Positions 24,546-37,039 of a DNA stretch of 64,000 nucleotides are shown here, one piece after another (the first letter of the stretch is position 1; each line of letters starts with the position of its first letter). The translations under genes were made by a program, and so were the position numbers. The DNA comes from Aselliscus stoliczkanus (taxonomy: Eukaryota; Chordata; Mammalia; Chiroptera; Hipposideridae): contig CM066731.1 of NCBI GenBank assembly GCA_033961575.1, positions 131,743,001 to 131,807,000 of the forward strand, given 5' to 3'. The notes under the pieces are model-generated. The model worked only from the letters and a program-made list of their open reading frames with translations, made no database searches and was not told where the DNA came from.

Positions 24546-26650
24546 GTAAACGAACTTTTTTCATGCACATTATCCAATTCTTTTTAAAAAACATGTCTTC
24601 TATGTGATAGTGCAGTGGGAAAAGAGTGACTACCTTAAAAATCATATTACGTTTTCTTCATCATTTAAAAACATGTATTGAGAATGCATATACTTTACAC
24701 CTGAGGAAATTTTGCCAAAATGTGGTCTCAAAAAAAAGGTTTAAATGTCATTATTAGTTATCAGGAATCTTTTAAAGTTATATTAATATCCTTTGAGTAT
24801 AGCATTGTTTTGACTTAAAAATAAGGCAACCTACTCTCAGATAAATAACTGGAAGACAGAAGCATTGGTGAGTTAAAAATGGGAAATCTTATTGGATGGA
24901 AATCAACAATAAAAATGGGAGAATTGATAAACATTTAGCTCTAATATCCTTTCCAACTATAAAATTGTTATTCTTTTAAATCAAATAAATCAGCACTGAC
25001 TGCATTAAAAATCTTTTTGACATAGTAGCTACAAACATGGAGCAAGAGGAAATTTTGGAAATAAATGTTTGTTTAAACCGTCTTCAAGGTTCCCACCAAA
25101 GACCATAAGCAAAAGAAAACATGGCAATGAAGCCGAGCTCTAAAAGATAATTTGGCTGTTTGGGTGGTGAGAGAAGGATAGAGAGCCTCAAGCAACCAAG
25201 ACATTGTGCTTCTTCACAGTTTACTTGTAAGCAGTAATTATTTTACGGATTATTCCATATAGTATTAGTTAAATTTATTCTCAGAAAATGCACAAATGGC
25301 TTAGAAATATTCCTGCAAATAAAGATAAAAGACAATATATTAATAATGCAAGCACGAGCACAGTAAGAAATGGAGGAAGCGGACACTTCTATAAGGAAGT
25401 GCTCTTCCATAGCCCCATTAGGAAATGAAAGCAATGACAATCTAATCAGCCCTTTGAAAATTTGAAATTATAAAAACCATTTACATGATGGATTTACATT
25501 AACTATCACTTATGATGAATGCATTGCCCTAATTTTATTTCTTAAAATATTATCTAATCATTTTAGGAAGCCATGATAATTACCAAGCTGACATTTTAAA
25601 ATTTGTTTACACCATCTTTATTTCAGCCTTTTTAAATTTCCGTTTCTCTGCTCATTTGATAATATACTCAATTTACTAGGTACTTAATATAGTAGGTCTA
25701 GTACTTAAAATACTAGGAGTATTAGGACATGCATATTATTAATGAATAAATAAATACTGGTGATGCAGTAAATATTCCTTTTCATTGAAAGCTGAGCATT
25801 AAATCAATATTCACTCAAAGCCAAATACCACCATCATAGAAGGAATTCCTGGTATATAAGAGTAAATAAAATTTTATCAAAAATACTTATTACTTCAGAT
25901 TATTAAAAGTCCTACTCATTGCCTTTCTGTTTTTTTATTATTATCTGAGAAAAATAATTTCTCAGCACTGTCATCTCTAGATTGTCCTTGCAATTACTAT
26001 AGATGGATTCTGACTCCAACTGGTCCACTTAACAGTGTGTCTAAACCTTCCTGTGCACAAGAATATGATTCAGAAAACAATTTTTATGTAGTATATTTCC
26101 ATGCTAACATCCATAGCTTAAGGAAACTTTAAAAAATTTTCATTATCAACTACTGAATTTGGCAGACAGTCTGTAACAATCACTTCAACAAGATTTCTGT
26201 TGACATCCTTAACCGCCAGAGCCACTAAACTTTAAGAGTTTTTCAATTGTTATAAATATGTCATTTTGAAGTTTGATTGTGAGTACAAAATGTGCTTTGG
26301 ATACCCCATTTTTCTCTAAAACTATTCTTTTTGTCATATTTTTATATTCTTTTTGTTTGAGGTGAAGATCATTTATCGTTAATGTTTATATCATTTTGCA
26401 GAAATTTTCTTCCTTGTAAATCATGAAGGGACAAGGTCAGCATTCTTCTGTTAATTTATTCTCACTAGATGTGAAGAGTTTTCAAAGAAACATGAAACAG
26501 TTTGACAACTATTTGTTTAGTCAGGCAATTACAACAAATGAATCTACAAAGATTAGAATTATCATCTAATCAAATATATTGCTGTCTTATGATTTAGATT
26601 TTATTAATATTTGTTGCATCAAAAAGAATATATTGGTCTTCCCAAACGTA
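24546..26650. other. Unassigned AT-rich sequence
   Basis: No gene, RNA or confidently named repeat; includes short AATAAATAAATA runs near 25742. Confidence 0.4.
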
Positions 26651-27225
26651 TGTGGTCGGACAATTAAGTTTACGAACTCATCCTAGAAAAAGTGTTGTAT
26701 ACCTCATTGATGAGTATCACTATGGCAACCTTTGAAGTATTCTCCTTGGGAAGCTATGCACCCACGCCATCACCTAGTCCACCCTTCAAAGCAATTTTGG
26801 AACTCTTTTTTGGAATGGTCATCAGAGCTGCCTCTCATATAACCCTTGATGCCCTGAATGTCATTAAAATGCCTTCCTTTCAATATTTCCTTTTCCTCTT
26901 TGGGTAAAGAAAGAAGCCATTGGGGGCCAGGTCATGTGAGTAAGGAGAGTGTTCCAATACAGTTATTTATTTACTGGCTAAAAACTCCCTCACAGACAGG
27001 GCCGTGTGAACTGGTACATGGTTGTGATGTAAGAACCATGAATTGTTGTCGAAAAGTTTAGGTTATCTAACTTTTTCACACAGCGTTTTCAGCACTTCCA
27101 TATAGTAAACTTGGTTAACTGTTTATGCATCTGGTACAAATTCATAATGAATAATCAATCCTTCTAATATCAAAAAAGATTAGCAACATCATTGCAACAA
27201 GTTTGTGAACTATTGTCAGACCCCA
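26651..27225 (-). mobile_element. Internally deleted mariner transposon remnant
   Basis: Flanked by TA dinucleotides (26649-26650 and 27226-27227). Terminal inverted repeats: TGTGGTCGGACAATTAAG at the left, and, read from the right end, TGGGGTCTGACAATAG. Minus-strand translation near 26990-26740 gives decayed fragments of a mariner (Tc1/mariner DD34D) transposase C-terminus. At 575 bp it is well under half the size of an autonomous mariner; most of the transposase gene is missing. Non-functional. Confidence 0.9.
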
Positions 27226-27555
27226 TACATTAGACTTAAAATCTCAATAAGCTAAATAGGTAAAGATCTGGGATAAAAACCTAGTATAAAATTACAAAGT
27301 AAGAAAGAGTTTATAATTTGGAAAAGACAGAAATAAAGTCTGTGAGTCTAAAATCTAGAAAACAAGGGAAACTAATATGAAATGAAATCCAAGATAGGAA
27401 GGGAGCTAGATCATGCAGAGGTCTATATAAACCATGGTAAGAAGTTTGGATTTTATTCTAGGTAAAATTAGAAGTCATTGAAGGGTTATTTAAGGGGAGA
27501 TGTAGTCTTATTTATAGTTTTAAAAAGGCCACTCTGTCTAGAAAATATTCATTTT
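27226..27555. repeat. Probable old interspersed repeat, unnamed
   Basis: Contains the wording AGCTAGATCATGCAGAGGTC, then CATGGTAAGAAGTTTGGATT and AAAGGCCACTCTG, a pattern seen in a widespread ancient mammalian repeat. A related pattern occurs at 55930-56020. Confidence 0.5.
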
Positions 27556-27559
27556 CACT

Positions 27560-28230
27560 GCTAAAATTACATATACTGACAATAGTACATGCTGACAAAG
27601 ATATGAAGCAGCCAGAATTCTCAGACATTGCTGGTGAGATTGTAAATAAAACCACTTTGGAAATATTTTGCAATGTCTGATAATGTTGAACATATGTATG
27701 CTCCATGGTCCAGCGTGCCACTCCTAGGTGTATTTCCAATAGAAATGCAAACGTATGCTTAACAAAAAATAAATTACTAGAATGAGCATTACAGTATTAT
27801 TCAATTAGTCTCAAGCTGGAAACTACGCAAATTCCCATCAATAGTACAATGGATAATGTGTAGAATAGTCACACAATGAAAACCTATACAGCAATTAGAA
27901 TGAATAATGTACAACTACACAAAACAATATGAGTGAATCTCATACCTTTGGGCAAAAGCCAGACACAATAGAAACATATTGAATGATTCCATTTAGATGT
28001 GAAAACAGGCAAATCTATATTTTTAAAAGAGAATAATGGTTACCCTTGGTGCAGGTAGTGATGGCCTGACTGAAAGGTAGCATGTGAGGGGAGAGAAGTA
28101 GTAAACATATTACATTGAGACTACAACCCAGTGGCAAAGAGGGATGATGAGGAAATGATAGAGATTCTTGTATGGACTGGTGACAGATACATAAAAAGCA
28201 CAGCATCAAAGACTCATGCTTAACGTCATC
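27560..28230 (+). repeat. Old LINE-1/HAL1 3' fragment
   Basis: Diverged L1 3' wording: TGGTGAGATTGTAAATAAAA, CAATAGAAATGCAAACGTAT, AAATTCCCATCAATAGTACA and GAATGATTCCATTTAGATGT. Confidence 0.8.
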
Positions 28231-30785
28231 TGCCTTATAATATATGTCTTGTTTAACTACTACTGGTGTTGAGAAATTCACAATTTATAAGAGACACTGT
28301 TCTTTGGTTCAAAAAAAATCTAAAGTTTCAAATGTCATTTATAATAATCAAAATCTGATGTGTTATTCTAGGTATTCTCTCTGAAACCACATGGAACAAT
28401 CCATTTGAATTTCTAGTAAAAGCTCTTCAAGGGGGTGAAAACAGCTTACATATGTCACCCTTAGTCTTCCTTTGACCCAGTGAAACAACTCAGCAACTTT
28501 ATCCACTCTTTGTAGAAAGTGTGTCTTAAACATACCGATCTCAGTCGCCACCTTCTTAAAAACTCTCATATGCAAATGTTACTATTACAATAAGAAGAAG
28601 AGAGAGGGAGGAAGTTGGGTCAGCCCTGCACATACAGGATACAAAATGGAATTGTGAATTCAGGGTGCTTCCGAGCTCAGTGATTTGAGTGAGCTGAAAG
28701 AGCACCAAAATAAGGATGGTTCAAGGTAGCTTGAAATCTTCCGTTTGCCATTCTTACTTTAATTTAAAATTTAAATTAAAGCTTAAAAACACTGACTTGA
28801 TTTCAGACAGGCCATTCGTTTTCTTCCATCCACAAACCATCCTTCATATCCCATTCCTACATTCTTCCTTCATTGAACCATAACAAATCTTGGTAAGTAC
28901 CTCTCGTTAAATTTTCTCCTGTTTTAAATCAATTCATTTTCCATAGCTATCTATCTATCACAGTTTTGTCCCTAAACTTTCTAATAATGCTATTTTTGAA
29001 GTTATTTTTTATGTAAAACTGGTAAATTACCTACTTATCAATATTTATAAACATGAAAATTAAAAATTAAAAAAAAAGAAGTAAAATAGGAAATAATGAA
29101 GGGAGAAAAGATGAGAGATTTCAGTTCATTTTACATTCCAAATATATGTAATTTTTGTATAATAATATATACTACATATAGTATAATGTTATTTGCTATG
29201 TATAAATGCTATGTTATAGGAAATAGGTGAATTATGGACATTACATTTTAAATATTTCTTTTTAGTTACTCAAGTTATAATTTCTAGCATGAAACTGGAT
29301 AAAGCATCAATGTTAGATATTTATCTTGATAATATACCTTTAAAGTTCTAAAGTTTATATTTGAGCAGAAACTTCTATAAATCTGAGAAGCTAATATTAG
29401 TGATTTATACTGTATTTGCCAAGTCTTTCCTTCCTTTCTTAACAGTCTAAGACCATCTACCAGTTATGAATTTGCTTTTCATCTTCTCTAAATAGCAATA
29501 CTGTTATGCAAATATATTTTATAAACTTGACCTTTGTATAACAAGTTCAAGCAATCAAATTTTGTATTTATTTTTGTTAACACCTAGATTTGGCTTAGCC
29601 TTTATTCTTCCTTTGCAACATAGAAATAATCCACAATAATCTTATAAATTTTTTTTCTTACACAATCATAATTTAAAATAAATAATTTGAAGTGTTAAAA
29701 GCCCTGAGAGAGTCTATTGGTTAATTATTTAATTAGTAATTAGTTGTAACTAATTAGTTGTAACTTCTTTTAAATGCAGAAACATTCTTTTCTGCTATAA
29801 CCAAATTTAGCTGCATGATATTCTGAATCACTACCACTGTTGCCATTTCATAACAATTTGCTACAACATCACCATGAGAAGTCAAGAATTAGGAAATTAG
29901 TGAAAAAAAAAAAATTACCTGATTACCACAAAATTGGTTTAGTTCCAATTGGAATCATCCAACCGGGTGGCTAAGAAACTTCATTTTCTTGTCAGCCGAT
30001 ATATATTTATTTGTGTTTGATATCCTTGCCAGCTGTGGCCTGATGCTCTAATGTAATTTTCCAGAAAGGAAAGGGAGTTTGACAGCAGGAATAGTGTTCA
30101 TTTGCTTTTGTGGTACCTGCATAAGAAACCTGGAATGGGATACACCTGACTTCCAAACTAAGGGTCAAATAGTTGTGAAAAAAAAAATTCTCTACTTATT
30201 TAGACATGCAATACCACCAAATTGGGAGGTTTTAAAAAACAGGTCTCATTTTTCTTGTCTTTCACAATAAATAAAACTGCTTTAAGAGGGCTTCCAAAGT
30301 AAATACAGTGATTCCTTAATTTACACAGGTTTGAAGTATGCCAAGACCGAGACAAATGTTTTACAAGGCTAATTGTAAATCTCAGCTCGCAAAATTGAAA
30401 AACGAAAACCTAATATGCATCTTGATTTGGTTTACATTCTTGGTTAAAAGAAACTCTAACTCCTCTTACAATGAGTTTTCAATAACTTTATATAAAAAAA
30501 TTAATGCAATGTTTAAGTTTTATCAACAACTTTTTGTACAGCCATTTTATGTTGTTACCTTTACTTGGATTTTCAACTTAAGATTTAGTGCAGTTATTCT
30601 ATTTTTATTCTGTTTTTATTCTGTCATTAAATAATGAGTTATTAAACTGAAGTTAGCATTTATAAACTTAAAAAAGAAAATATTTTTATTGAACTCATAT
30701 TCCTGATCTTTTTAGCTGTTATTGAAACTTGAACACATATAAAAATTATTTAAATATGTGTTCTGTCCTTTTGATAACTGTTTTA
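28231..30785. other. Unassigned AT-rich sequence
   Basis: No gene recognised. Holds a perfect 12-bp inverted repeat (28757-28781) and a 14-bp tandem duplication rich in TAATTA (29737-29764); both are noted as findings. Confidence 0.4.
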
Positions 30786-31214
30786 GGGCCAGGTGAGTGG
30801 CGCGTTGATTAAGAGTTGGCTTGGGACGCCAGTTCTGAGCAGCAGGGCCCCGGTTCGGATCCCACATAAGGGCCAGTGACACTGCCCTCTACAGCTAAGA
30901 TGGTGAACAACAGCTCCACCTTGAGCTGGGTGGCCCTGAGTATCCGGCAACAGCATACACTGCAGTGGGGCTGGCCAGCAGCTGGTGTGCGCTTTCGTGA
31001 GCTGCCATGAGCGGCAGCCCAATGGCCGGCAACCGATCTGCCTCAGCCGGGAAGAGCGCAATGACAACACCAACATGGGCCAGTGAAGCAACATCCTCCA
31101 CAACTAGACTGAAGAACAAAAGGACAGCAACTTGTCTGTTCCCCTTCCCTGATTCCCCAACGCTGTTCCCCTCCCCCAATTCCCCAATGAAATCTTTAAA
31201 AAAAAAAAAAAAAA
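30786..31214 (+). repeat. Long composite tRNA-derived SINE
   Basis: Head GGGCCAGGTGAGTGGCGCG, box-B region CCCCGGTTCGGATCCC, then the extended body (CTACAGCTAAGATGG; GAAGCAACATCCTCCACAAC; ACTAGACTGAAGAACAAAAG) and a tail CCCCAATGAAATCTTT plus A-run. The polyadenylation hexamer is mutated (AATGAA). Target-site duplication is weak. Antisense open frames of 106 and 131 codons here are products of its GC-rich body. Confidence 0.92.
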
Positions 31215-33044
31215 CGGTTTTTATAGTAACAGTAAACATAGACGATGTATATATTTCTAAGTTTGACACTGGTATAAAATGGAATTTCACTCAGAAAATT
31301 AGTTCATACAAGTTTAATTAACTGAATCAAATGGCTTAGAAACTTTTGCTTGAAAGTTCATATATAATCAAATTTACTTTCTTCAGTAATAAAATTTATA
31401 TTTGTTTACTGGATATGAGCTCTGGCCCCCAATTTTTCATTATGCTCTGTATAAGTTCTCTACCCCAGCCAAATGGTTTTCTCAGGGAGGAATTGCATTC
31501 AACTATGAGTCAGAGAATGCTGGAAAATAGCCCTTTAAACTCACGAGGCTTTAGTCTCTCACATAAAAGAATCTGGAGGTGGGCAGTCATGGCTGTCTGG
31601 CAGCTGCAGGAAAGCATCAGTATCCCAAACTGCTTCCAGCTCTTTACTCCACCATGCCTGTCTGTGGCCCTTATCCCCAGGGTCTAAGATGCCCACTTGA
31701 CCTCCAACTGTCATTTGGCCTTCCAGGCAGAAGGACTATAGGAGAGAAAATGGGTTTCCTCCCTCTCTTTAAGGAGATTTTCCAAAAGTCCCATGCAGTG
31801 ACACAACACTTCTGCTTACATTTATTTCATTTCACTGCCAAAACATATTACTTAGATGAACCTGGTTTCAACATGGGGTCAGAAAACATAGTTGCTTTTT
31901 TCAAAAATCTGGTTACATGATTGCTCTGAAATAAAATTAGGGCTCAGCAATTGAGGGGGAGCAGGAGAATGGATGCTGAAGCAGGGAACTAGTAATCCTT
32001 TGCCGGGCTTATATGTTCATTGTCATTTGAGTAAATCAGGTTTCCATTTCTATGTCTTGTTTCAGGAAACTCCTTTCCTAAAAAGGTATCCTCTCTTCCC
32101 ATACTACTCTCATTGAAGTTCTAGGTTTCCTTCATTGGTTCACTTAGTTTCTATTTCTTTCTACTTTTTTCCAGCTACCCCAGATCTCACTCATAACTCA
32201 GATAGTATTGTTATCTATACCACTTACTTGGAACTCACAGTGTATTTGATCTCATTAATAATGAGCTTCTGGATTGGTGTGTTATATTCCCAATCATAAT
32301 ATCTAAGACCACACCTTCTGCTTCTTTGCATCTATGATGTTGGGGGACACCAGGTTGTATCTGTCTCATTCTATGTGGGATTTGAAGTAGCTTATGTAAA
32401 CTATTCAATTACATAAAATATAATGTGAGTTAAAATTTGGAGCAAGGAAAATACAAACTGAAATAGGAAGCCAAGATAAAAAGAGGAGAGAAGTACAATG
32501 TGTAGAATATAAAAATGGAGGTTATAAGAACCTACTTTAAATTTTTTTAATATTAAGTTACATATTTGACTCTAAGGTATATATTTGACTAAGCTACTAG
32601 TAACCAAAGTGAAAAGAGAAATACGGTCAACTACAAATTATTGTTAAAAGGGGGAAAAATTATCAGTGGAAGCAAATGCCTTTCCTATCACCAAGTGTTA
32701 ACAGAAATTTTTCTCATAGCTTTACAATGCAGGACTAAGGAATATAGTACAGAATGTCCTCAGTAGCATTCCCATGTCAAAGAGCCAGGTTTATAAATGG
32801 CATGACATCAAACACAGTCGTGAAAGTCATTTTACAAAGGTTCAAGTTTCAATAGTCATTTTCTTACTGTTTGAAATAGGTTAAGAATAAAAATAAAATA
32901 AAAGCAATAAAATAGTTAGAACAATGCATATCCTTCAAAGAGTCATTAATACTTAAAACTCTCTTAACCTCATTTCTGAGCTAGGCCAGATAATGGAGTT
33001 TGAGAATGTATGTATCCATATATTTGACATGTGAAGCTGTGTGA
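31215..33044. other. Unassigned, possible old repeat pieces
   Basis: 31400-31740 is less AT-rich (GAGGTGGGCAGTCATGGCTG; CCAGCTCTTTACTCC) and reads like part of an old interspersed repeat. The two overlapping 113-codon open frames there resemble no known protein. The rest is AT-rich with nothing recognised. Confidence 0.4.
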
Positions 33045-33255
33045 GGAAATGGCACAGGATAAAGATTAAAAACACAGGCTCTATCACTTATTGACTATAG
33101 AGTGTTGGGTAAGTTATTTAAGCTGTATTTGCTTTTATTTCCTTATCTTTAAAATAAAAAAATTGTATCTATCTCATTGAGTTGATATGAGCATTATAAC
33201 AGTAATGTTAATGAGGTTCTTAGAATAAAAGCTGGCACACAGCAACTCTTGTAAA
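33045..33255 (+). repeat. MIR SINE
   Basis: ACACAGGCTCTATCACTTAT, then GTTGGGTAAGTTATTTAAGC, CCTTATCTTTAAAATAAA, CTCATTGAGTTGATATGAGC and GGCACACAGCAA in MIR order. A second, weaker MIR-like block follows at about 33645-33760. Confidence 0.8.
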
Positions 33256-35225
33256 AGTAGTTGCTAATTCATTTTAAGTAGATAGTAACGTTGAAATACT
33301 TGTGAAAACTGAGAAGATGGTCCACAGTTTTTATTTCAATGGACACCCACAAGTTATTTATTCAAATCTTCCTGATTATGAAGAGAATGGCAAGAGCTAT
33401 TATCATAGATGAAATTTTGAAGGCTTTACCTTGCAATGCAAAATTTTAGAATCAAGTTTTTTTCTCTCTTTTACTTTTAAAAGTGCTTTCTTTTAAAATT
33501 TGGGTCATTGAAATCTTACCCAGCCAAAGAGGATGGAAAAAGAAAATGCAAATATGCTCAGTATTATTCTACAAATTAGATCATAGAAAAGATGATATGA
33601 CCAGACAAAAGAGAAGCTCAAGAAAATGCCATAAAATGGTCACCTATGAACTTTGAGATTTTGGAGATTCATTTAGCCTCTTATTATTTCAGTTTCTTTA
33701 CCTAAAATGAGGGTAGAACTGCTGTGAAGGCAAATGTCATGCGTTATAAGGAAGATAATCACTATGTCATTGTTAAAATGAAAATCTTGGTAAAATGCAA
33801 GAACTGATTATTAGTGAATTGAAGGTAACATACGCATATAATGGTATTTTCCTGTTATTTTAGAGCTCAATAGCCATCACTACTAAGCTAGACAATAAAT
33901 TTATATTAAAAAACAAAAATAATATCAGTCATGGAATATGTTTTATGTGTCAGTAAGCCTAATGTGTGGGAGTAACAACAAAAGTTGAGCAATTTTCAAG
34001 TCTCCAATGTAGTAGCAACTTATTGGGAAGAGGATCAGGAACCACTATACCAGCAGAATTCTAAATCTACAACCTAGCAACAGCTCAACACTGTTACATT
34101 TTGCAGAAAAGGCCCTTTTTAAAATTGACCTTCTCTTATGCTCACTTCCTAAGAAAAGCTAACCGTCATCTTTGTATTGATCTCATGATCGTGCACAGCT
34201 TATTTCTCTTATACTTAAAGTGTCAACTGACTGCCCTTAGAGTTTCCAAATGAACCATAAGCTCCTGAAAGATGGAAACAGTGGTTTTTATCTCTCAATA
34301 GATCCAGGAATTGACACTCAGCAACTGTTCAAAAACTATTTGTTGTTTTTTTTTAAAATGGAAGTCAGCAGCAAGTCTTTCCACGAGTATGTTTTATGTG
34401 CTTATAAGAAGCCTTTTTGTATGGATGGATGAGGTAGAAGAAAAAGGAAGAAAGAACATTCACTAAAGAGTGAGGGAGAGACTCATACAACAATTCCTTC
34501 TCTTCTCTCAGCCAAAGGGTAATACTTTGGGGATGTAACCCTGGAGGGGTCTGGTAAAAGAGAAAAGCAAGAGAAGAAGCTTGTTTAAACATCCGTGGTT
34601 TAAACAGCCAGTCTCCTTCTTTTCATATTTCAGAATTCGTTACCCAAATTCATAAACACTATAACCCAATTTTGAAGTGTATGGCAGAACATAAGCCCTG
34701 GACTTGATAAGAAATTGTTTAATTCATTGTAAAACCATTTGCTAAAAATTTATTTGGTCTACAGTGTTTTAAAAATGAAAGACAAATTTCATTTGCCACC
34801 ACTGGAGGAGATAACTATACCCAATCTTCACTCTGAAATTAATGATTACAGGAAAAAATTTAATATCTAATTTGCCTTTTTGAAGGAATTCTAATTCATC
34901 ACCATTTTAAAATTCCCAGTAAACTACTGATTTAATCAAAGATAACAGAATCTTAAGGCCACTTGTGATAAGGCTGGTGGGGAGCAGGCTCTGTCCCACC
35001 TGAGGCTATTCCACAGATTGTTTGGAAATCACATTATGTCTTTTACAACATAGAGACTTGACAGACCCTCTATTAACCCAGTGATCTGTCTTAGCCAACT
35101 CATGGAAAAAACATGCCTTTATATGCCTACTGGGAGCTAATATAAATACATTACTGTGAGGTATTCCTGCCAAAAATATCTCATCTTATACACTTGAAAT
35201 TTGCTAAGAGGATAGATTGTAAATT
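33256..35225. other. Unassigned AT-rich sequence
   Basis: An L2-like phrase (AAGCTCCTGAAAGATGG...) occurs at about 34258-34345. No gene recognised. Confidence 0.4.
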
Positions 35226-35428
35226 ATGTCTTCTCAAAACAAAGACACACAGACACACACAAACACACACACACACACACGTAACTATACAGAGATGATG
35301 GATAAGTTATTTAGCTTAATTGTGGTGATCTTTTCACAATGTGTGCATATATCAAAGCATGAAATTGTACACCTTAAATACATGTATTTTTATATGTCAA
35401 AAATATCTCAATAAAGTTAGTTCTCAAA
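35226..35428 (+). repeat. LINE-1 3'-end fragment with (CA)n
   Basis: An L1 3' UTR ending: AATTGTGGTGATCTTTTCAC, then CATATATCAAAGCATGAAAT, TTGTACACCTTAAATACATG and ATCTCAATAAAGTTAG. Preceded by a CA repeat at 35247-35280. Confidence 0.87.
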
Positions 35429-36236
35429 ATGTTTTATCTGAATGTCATCAAGTCTTTAGACCTAACTTCCAACTTTATACAAATAGAGGATTTAGAAGAA
35501 AAAGCTGAATCATGCCATAAGGAAATCTTTTTCTTAACCCAGAATGTGTGATATTCTTCAAAACAGATAGACTGATCACTTCAAAAAGCCAGCCACAGGG
35601 AAAAACAAACATGGGCGGGGGTGTTGTGACTGAACTAGAATGGAGTCTAAAGAGACATAACAACCAAATGTAATGCGTCAATCTTGAATGGATCCTGGTT
35701 TGAAAAAATTATCTATTAAAGACATTTTGGAGACAACTGGAAATATTTGTATATGAATGAGTAATATATAAAATTAGGGAACAGTTATTCATTTTCTTAG
35801 TTATTATAATGGATTGTGATTATACAGAAGTTTATTATTATTCTTTAAAATGCACACTAGAATACTTAGGTAAAATGATAATTTCTATAATTTATTTTAA
35901 ATAATACTGTAAAAATACATTGTATATAATATAAAAAATTCCAATATATGTAAATCAAATAGATACATAAATAAATGTATATAAATATACATACATGTAG
36001 ACATATGTGTGTATATATACATATATAAAATATGGCAAAATAATTTTGCTGAATCTTGGCTAAGGATATACAGATATTTATTGTGCTATTTCACTTTTTC
36101 TGTATGTTTGAAAACTTACATATAGAAATGTTTTTTTTAATTAAAAATCAAACAAGCCAGAGAAAAGTTGTAACCCAGTGAGATTAAAAATTATCACTAT
36201 TGTTAGTAAAATAATTGAGCTTGAAACAACATATGT
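35429..36236. other. Unassigned AT-rich sequence
   Basis: Very AT-rich with TA-rich runs (35930-36030). No gene recognised. Confidence 0.4.
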
Positions 36237-36961
36237 TTGAACAATATGGGTACACTTATATGTGAATTTTTTTAAATAAATATGTACAGTACTATAAATG
36301 TATTTTCTCTTCCTTATAATTTTCTTAATAACATTTTATTTTCTCTAGTTTACTTTATTGGAACAATACAGTATATAATACATATAACATATAAAATATG
36401 AGTTATCATTAAGACTTCCAGTCAACAGTAGGCTGTTAGTAGTTAAGTTTTTGGAGAGTCAAAAGTTATATGCGGGGCCAGTTAAGTGGCCCGTTAGTTA
36501 AGAGCTGGCTTGGGATGCCAGCGGCCCCAGTTTGGATCCCACATATGAGGGCCAGTGACACTGCCCTCTACAGCTAAGAACAACAGCTCCACCTGGAACT
36601 GGGCTGCTGTGAGTCCCCGGTGATGGCATAGCTGCAGCCTCTGCTGCAGTGAGCTGCCACAGGCTACAGTCAGTGGCTGACAGCTGGTGTGAACTGCCAA
36701 GAGCTGCTGTGAGCAGCCATCCAGAGGCCGGCGACCGATCTGCCGAGAAGAGTGCAATGATGATATCAACATGGGCCAGCGAAGCAATGTCTTCCACAAC
36801 TAGACTGAAGAACAAACGGACAGAAACTTGTCTGTCCCCCTTCCCCAGTTTCCCAACGCTGTTCCCCTCCCCCAATTCCCCAATAAAATCTTTTTAAAAA
36901 AAGGTTATATGTGGATTTTCAGCCATGCAGGGGTAAGTACTCTAACCCTTGCATTGTTCAA
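36237..36961. mobile_element. Old DNA transposon relic split by a SINE
   Basis: Terminal inverted repeats TTGAACAATATGGGT at 36237 and, read inward from the right end at 36961, TTGAACAATGCAAGGGTTA. Internal wording (TACTTTATTGGAACAATACA; GTCAACAGTAGGCTGTTAGT; GGATTTTCAGCCATGCAGGG) matches a widespread non-autonomous mammalian DNA transposon whose family name I will not guess. Interrupted by the SINE at 36474-36899; without it the relic is about 290 bp. Confidence 0.75.
36474..36899 (+). repeat. Long composite tRNA-derived SINE with intact tail signals
   Basis: tRNA-like head, extended body with ACTAGACTGAAGAACAAACG, and a tail with AATAAA at 36882-36887 followed immediately by the Pol III terminator TCTTTTT (36889-36895). 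Flanked by near-identical duplications AAAAGTTATATG (36461-36472) and AAAGGTTATATG (36900-36911). The tail layout is that of T+ class SINEs, whose Pol III transcripts can be polyadenylated. Confidence 0.93.
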
Positions 36962-37039
36962 GTGTTAACTGTAACTATTTATTGATCACTTACTATAACT
37001 ACAAACAACACTGGTTGCCATATGTACATTACCTGACTC

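Noticed and set aside
24085..24549. 154-codon plus-strand open frame
   Set aside because: It is the complement of the long composite SINE; similar frames appear in the other two copies.
30895..31290. 131-codon minus-strand open frame
   Set aside because: Antisense through the long SINE at 30786-31214; related to the frames at 24085 and 36498, so it is repeat-derived.
36498..36875. 125-codon minus-strand open frame
   Set aside because: Same reason: antisense of the SINE at 36474-36899.
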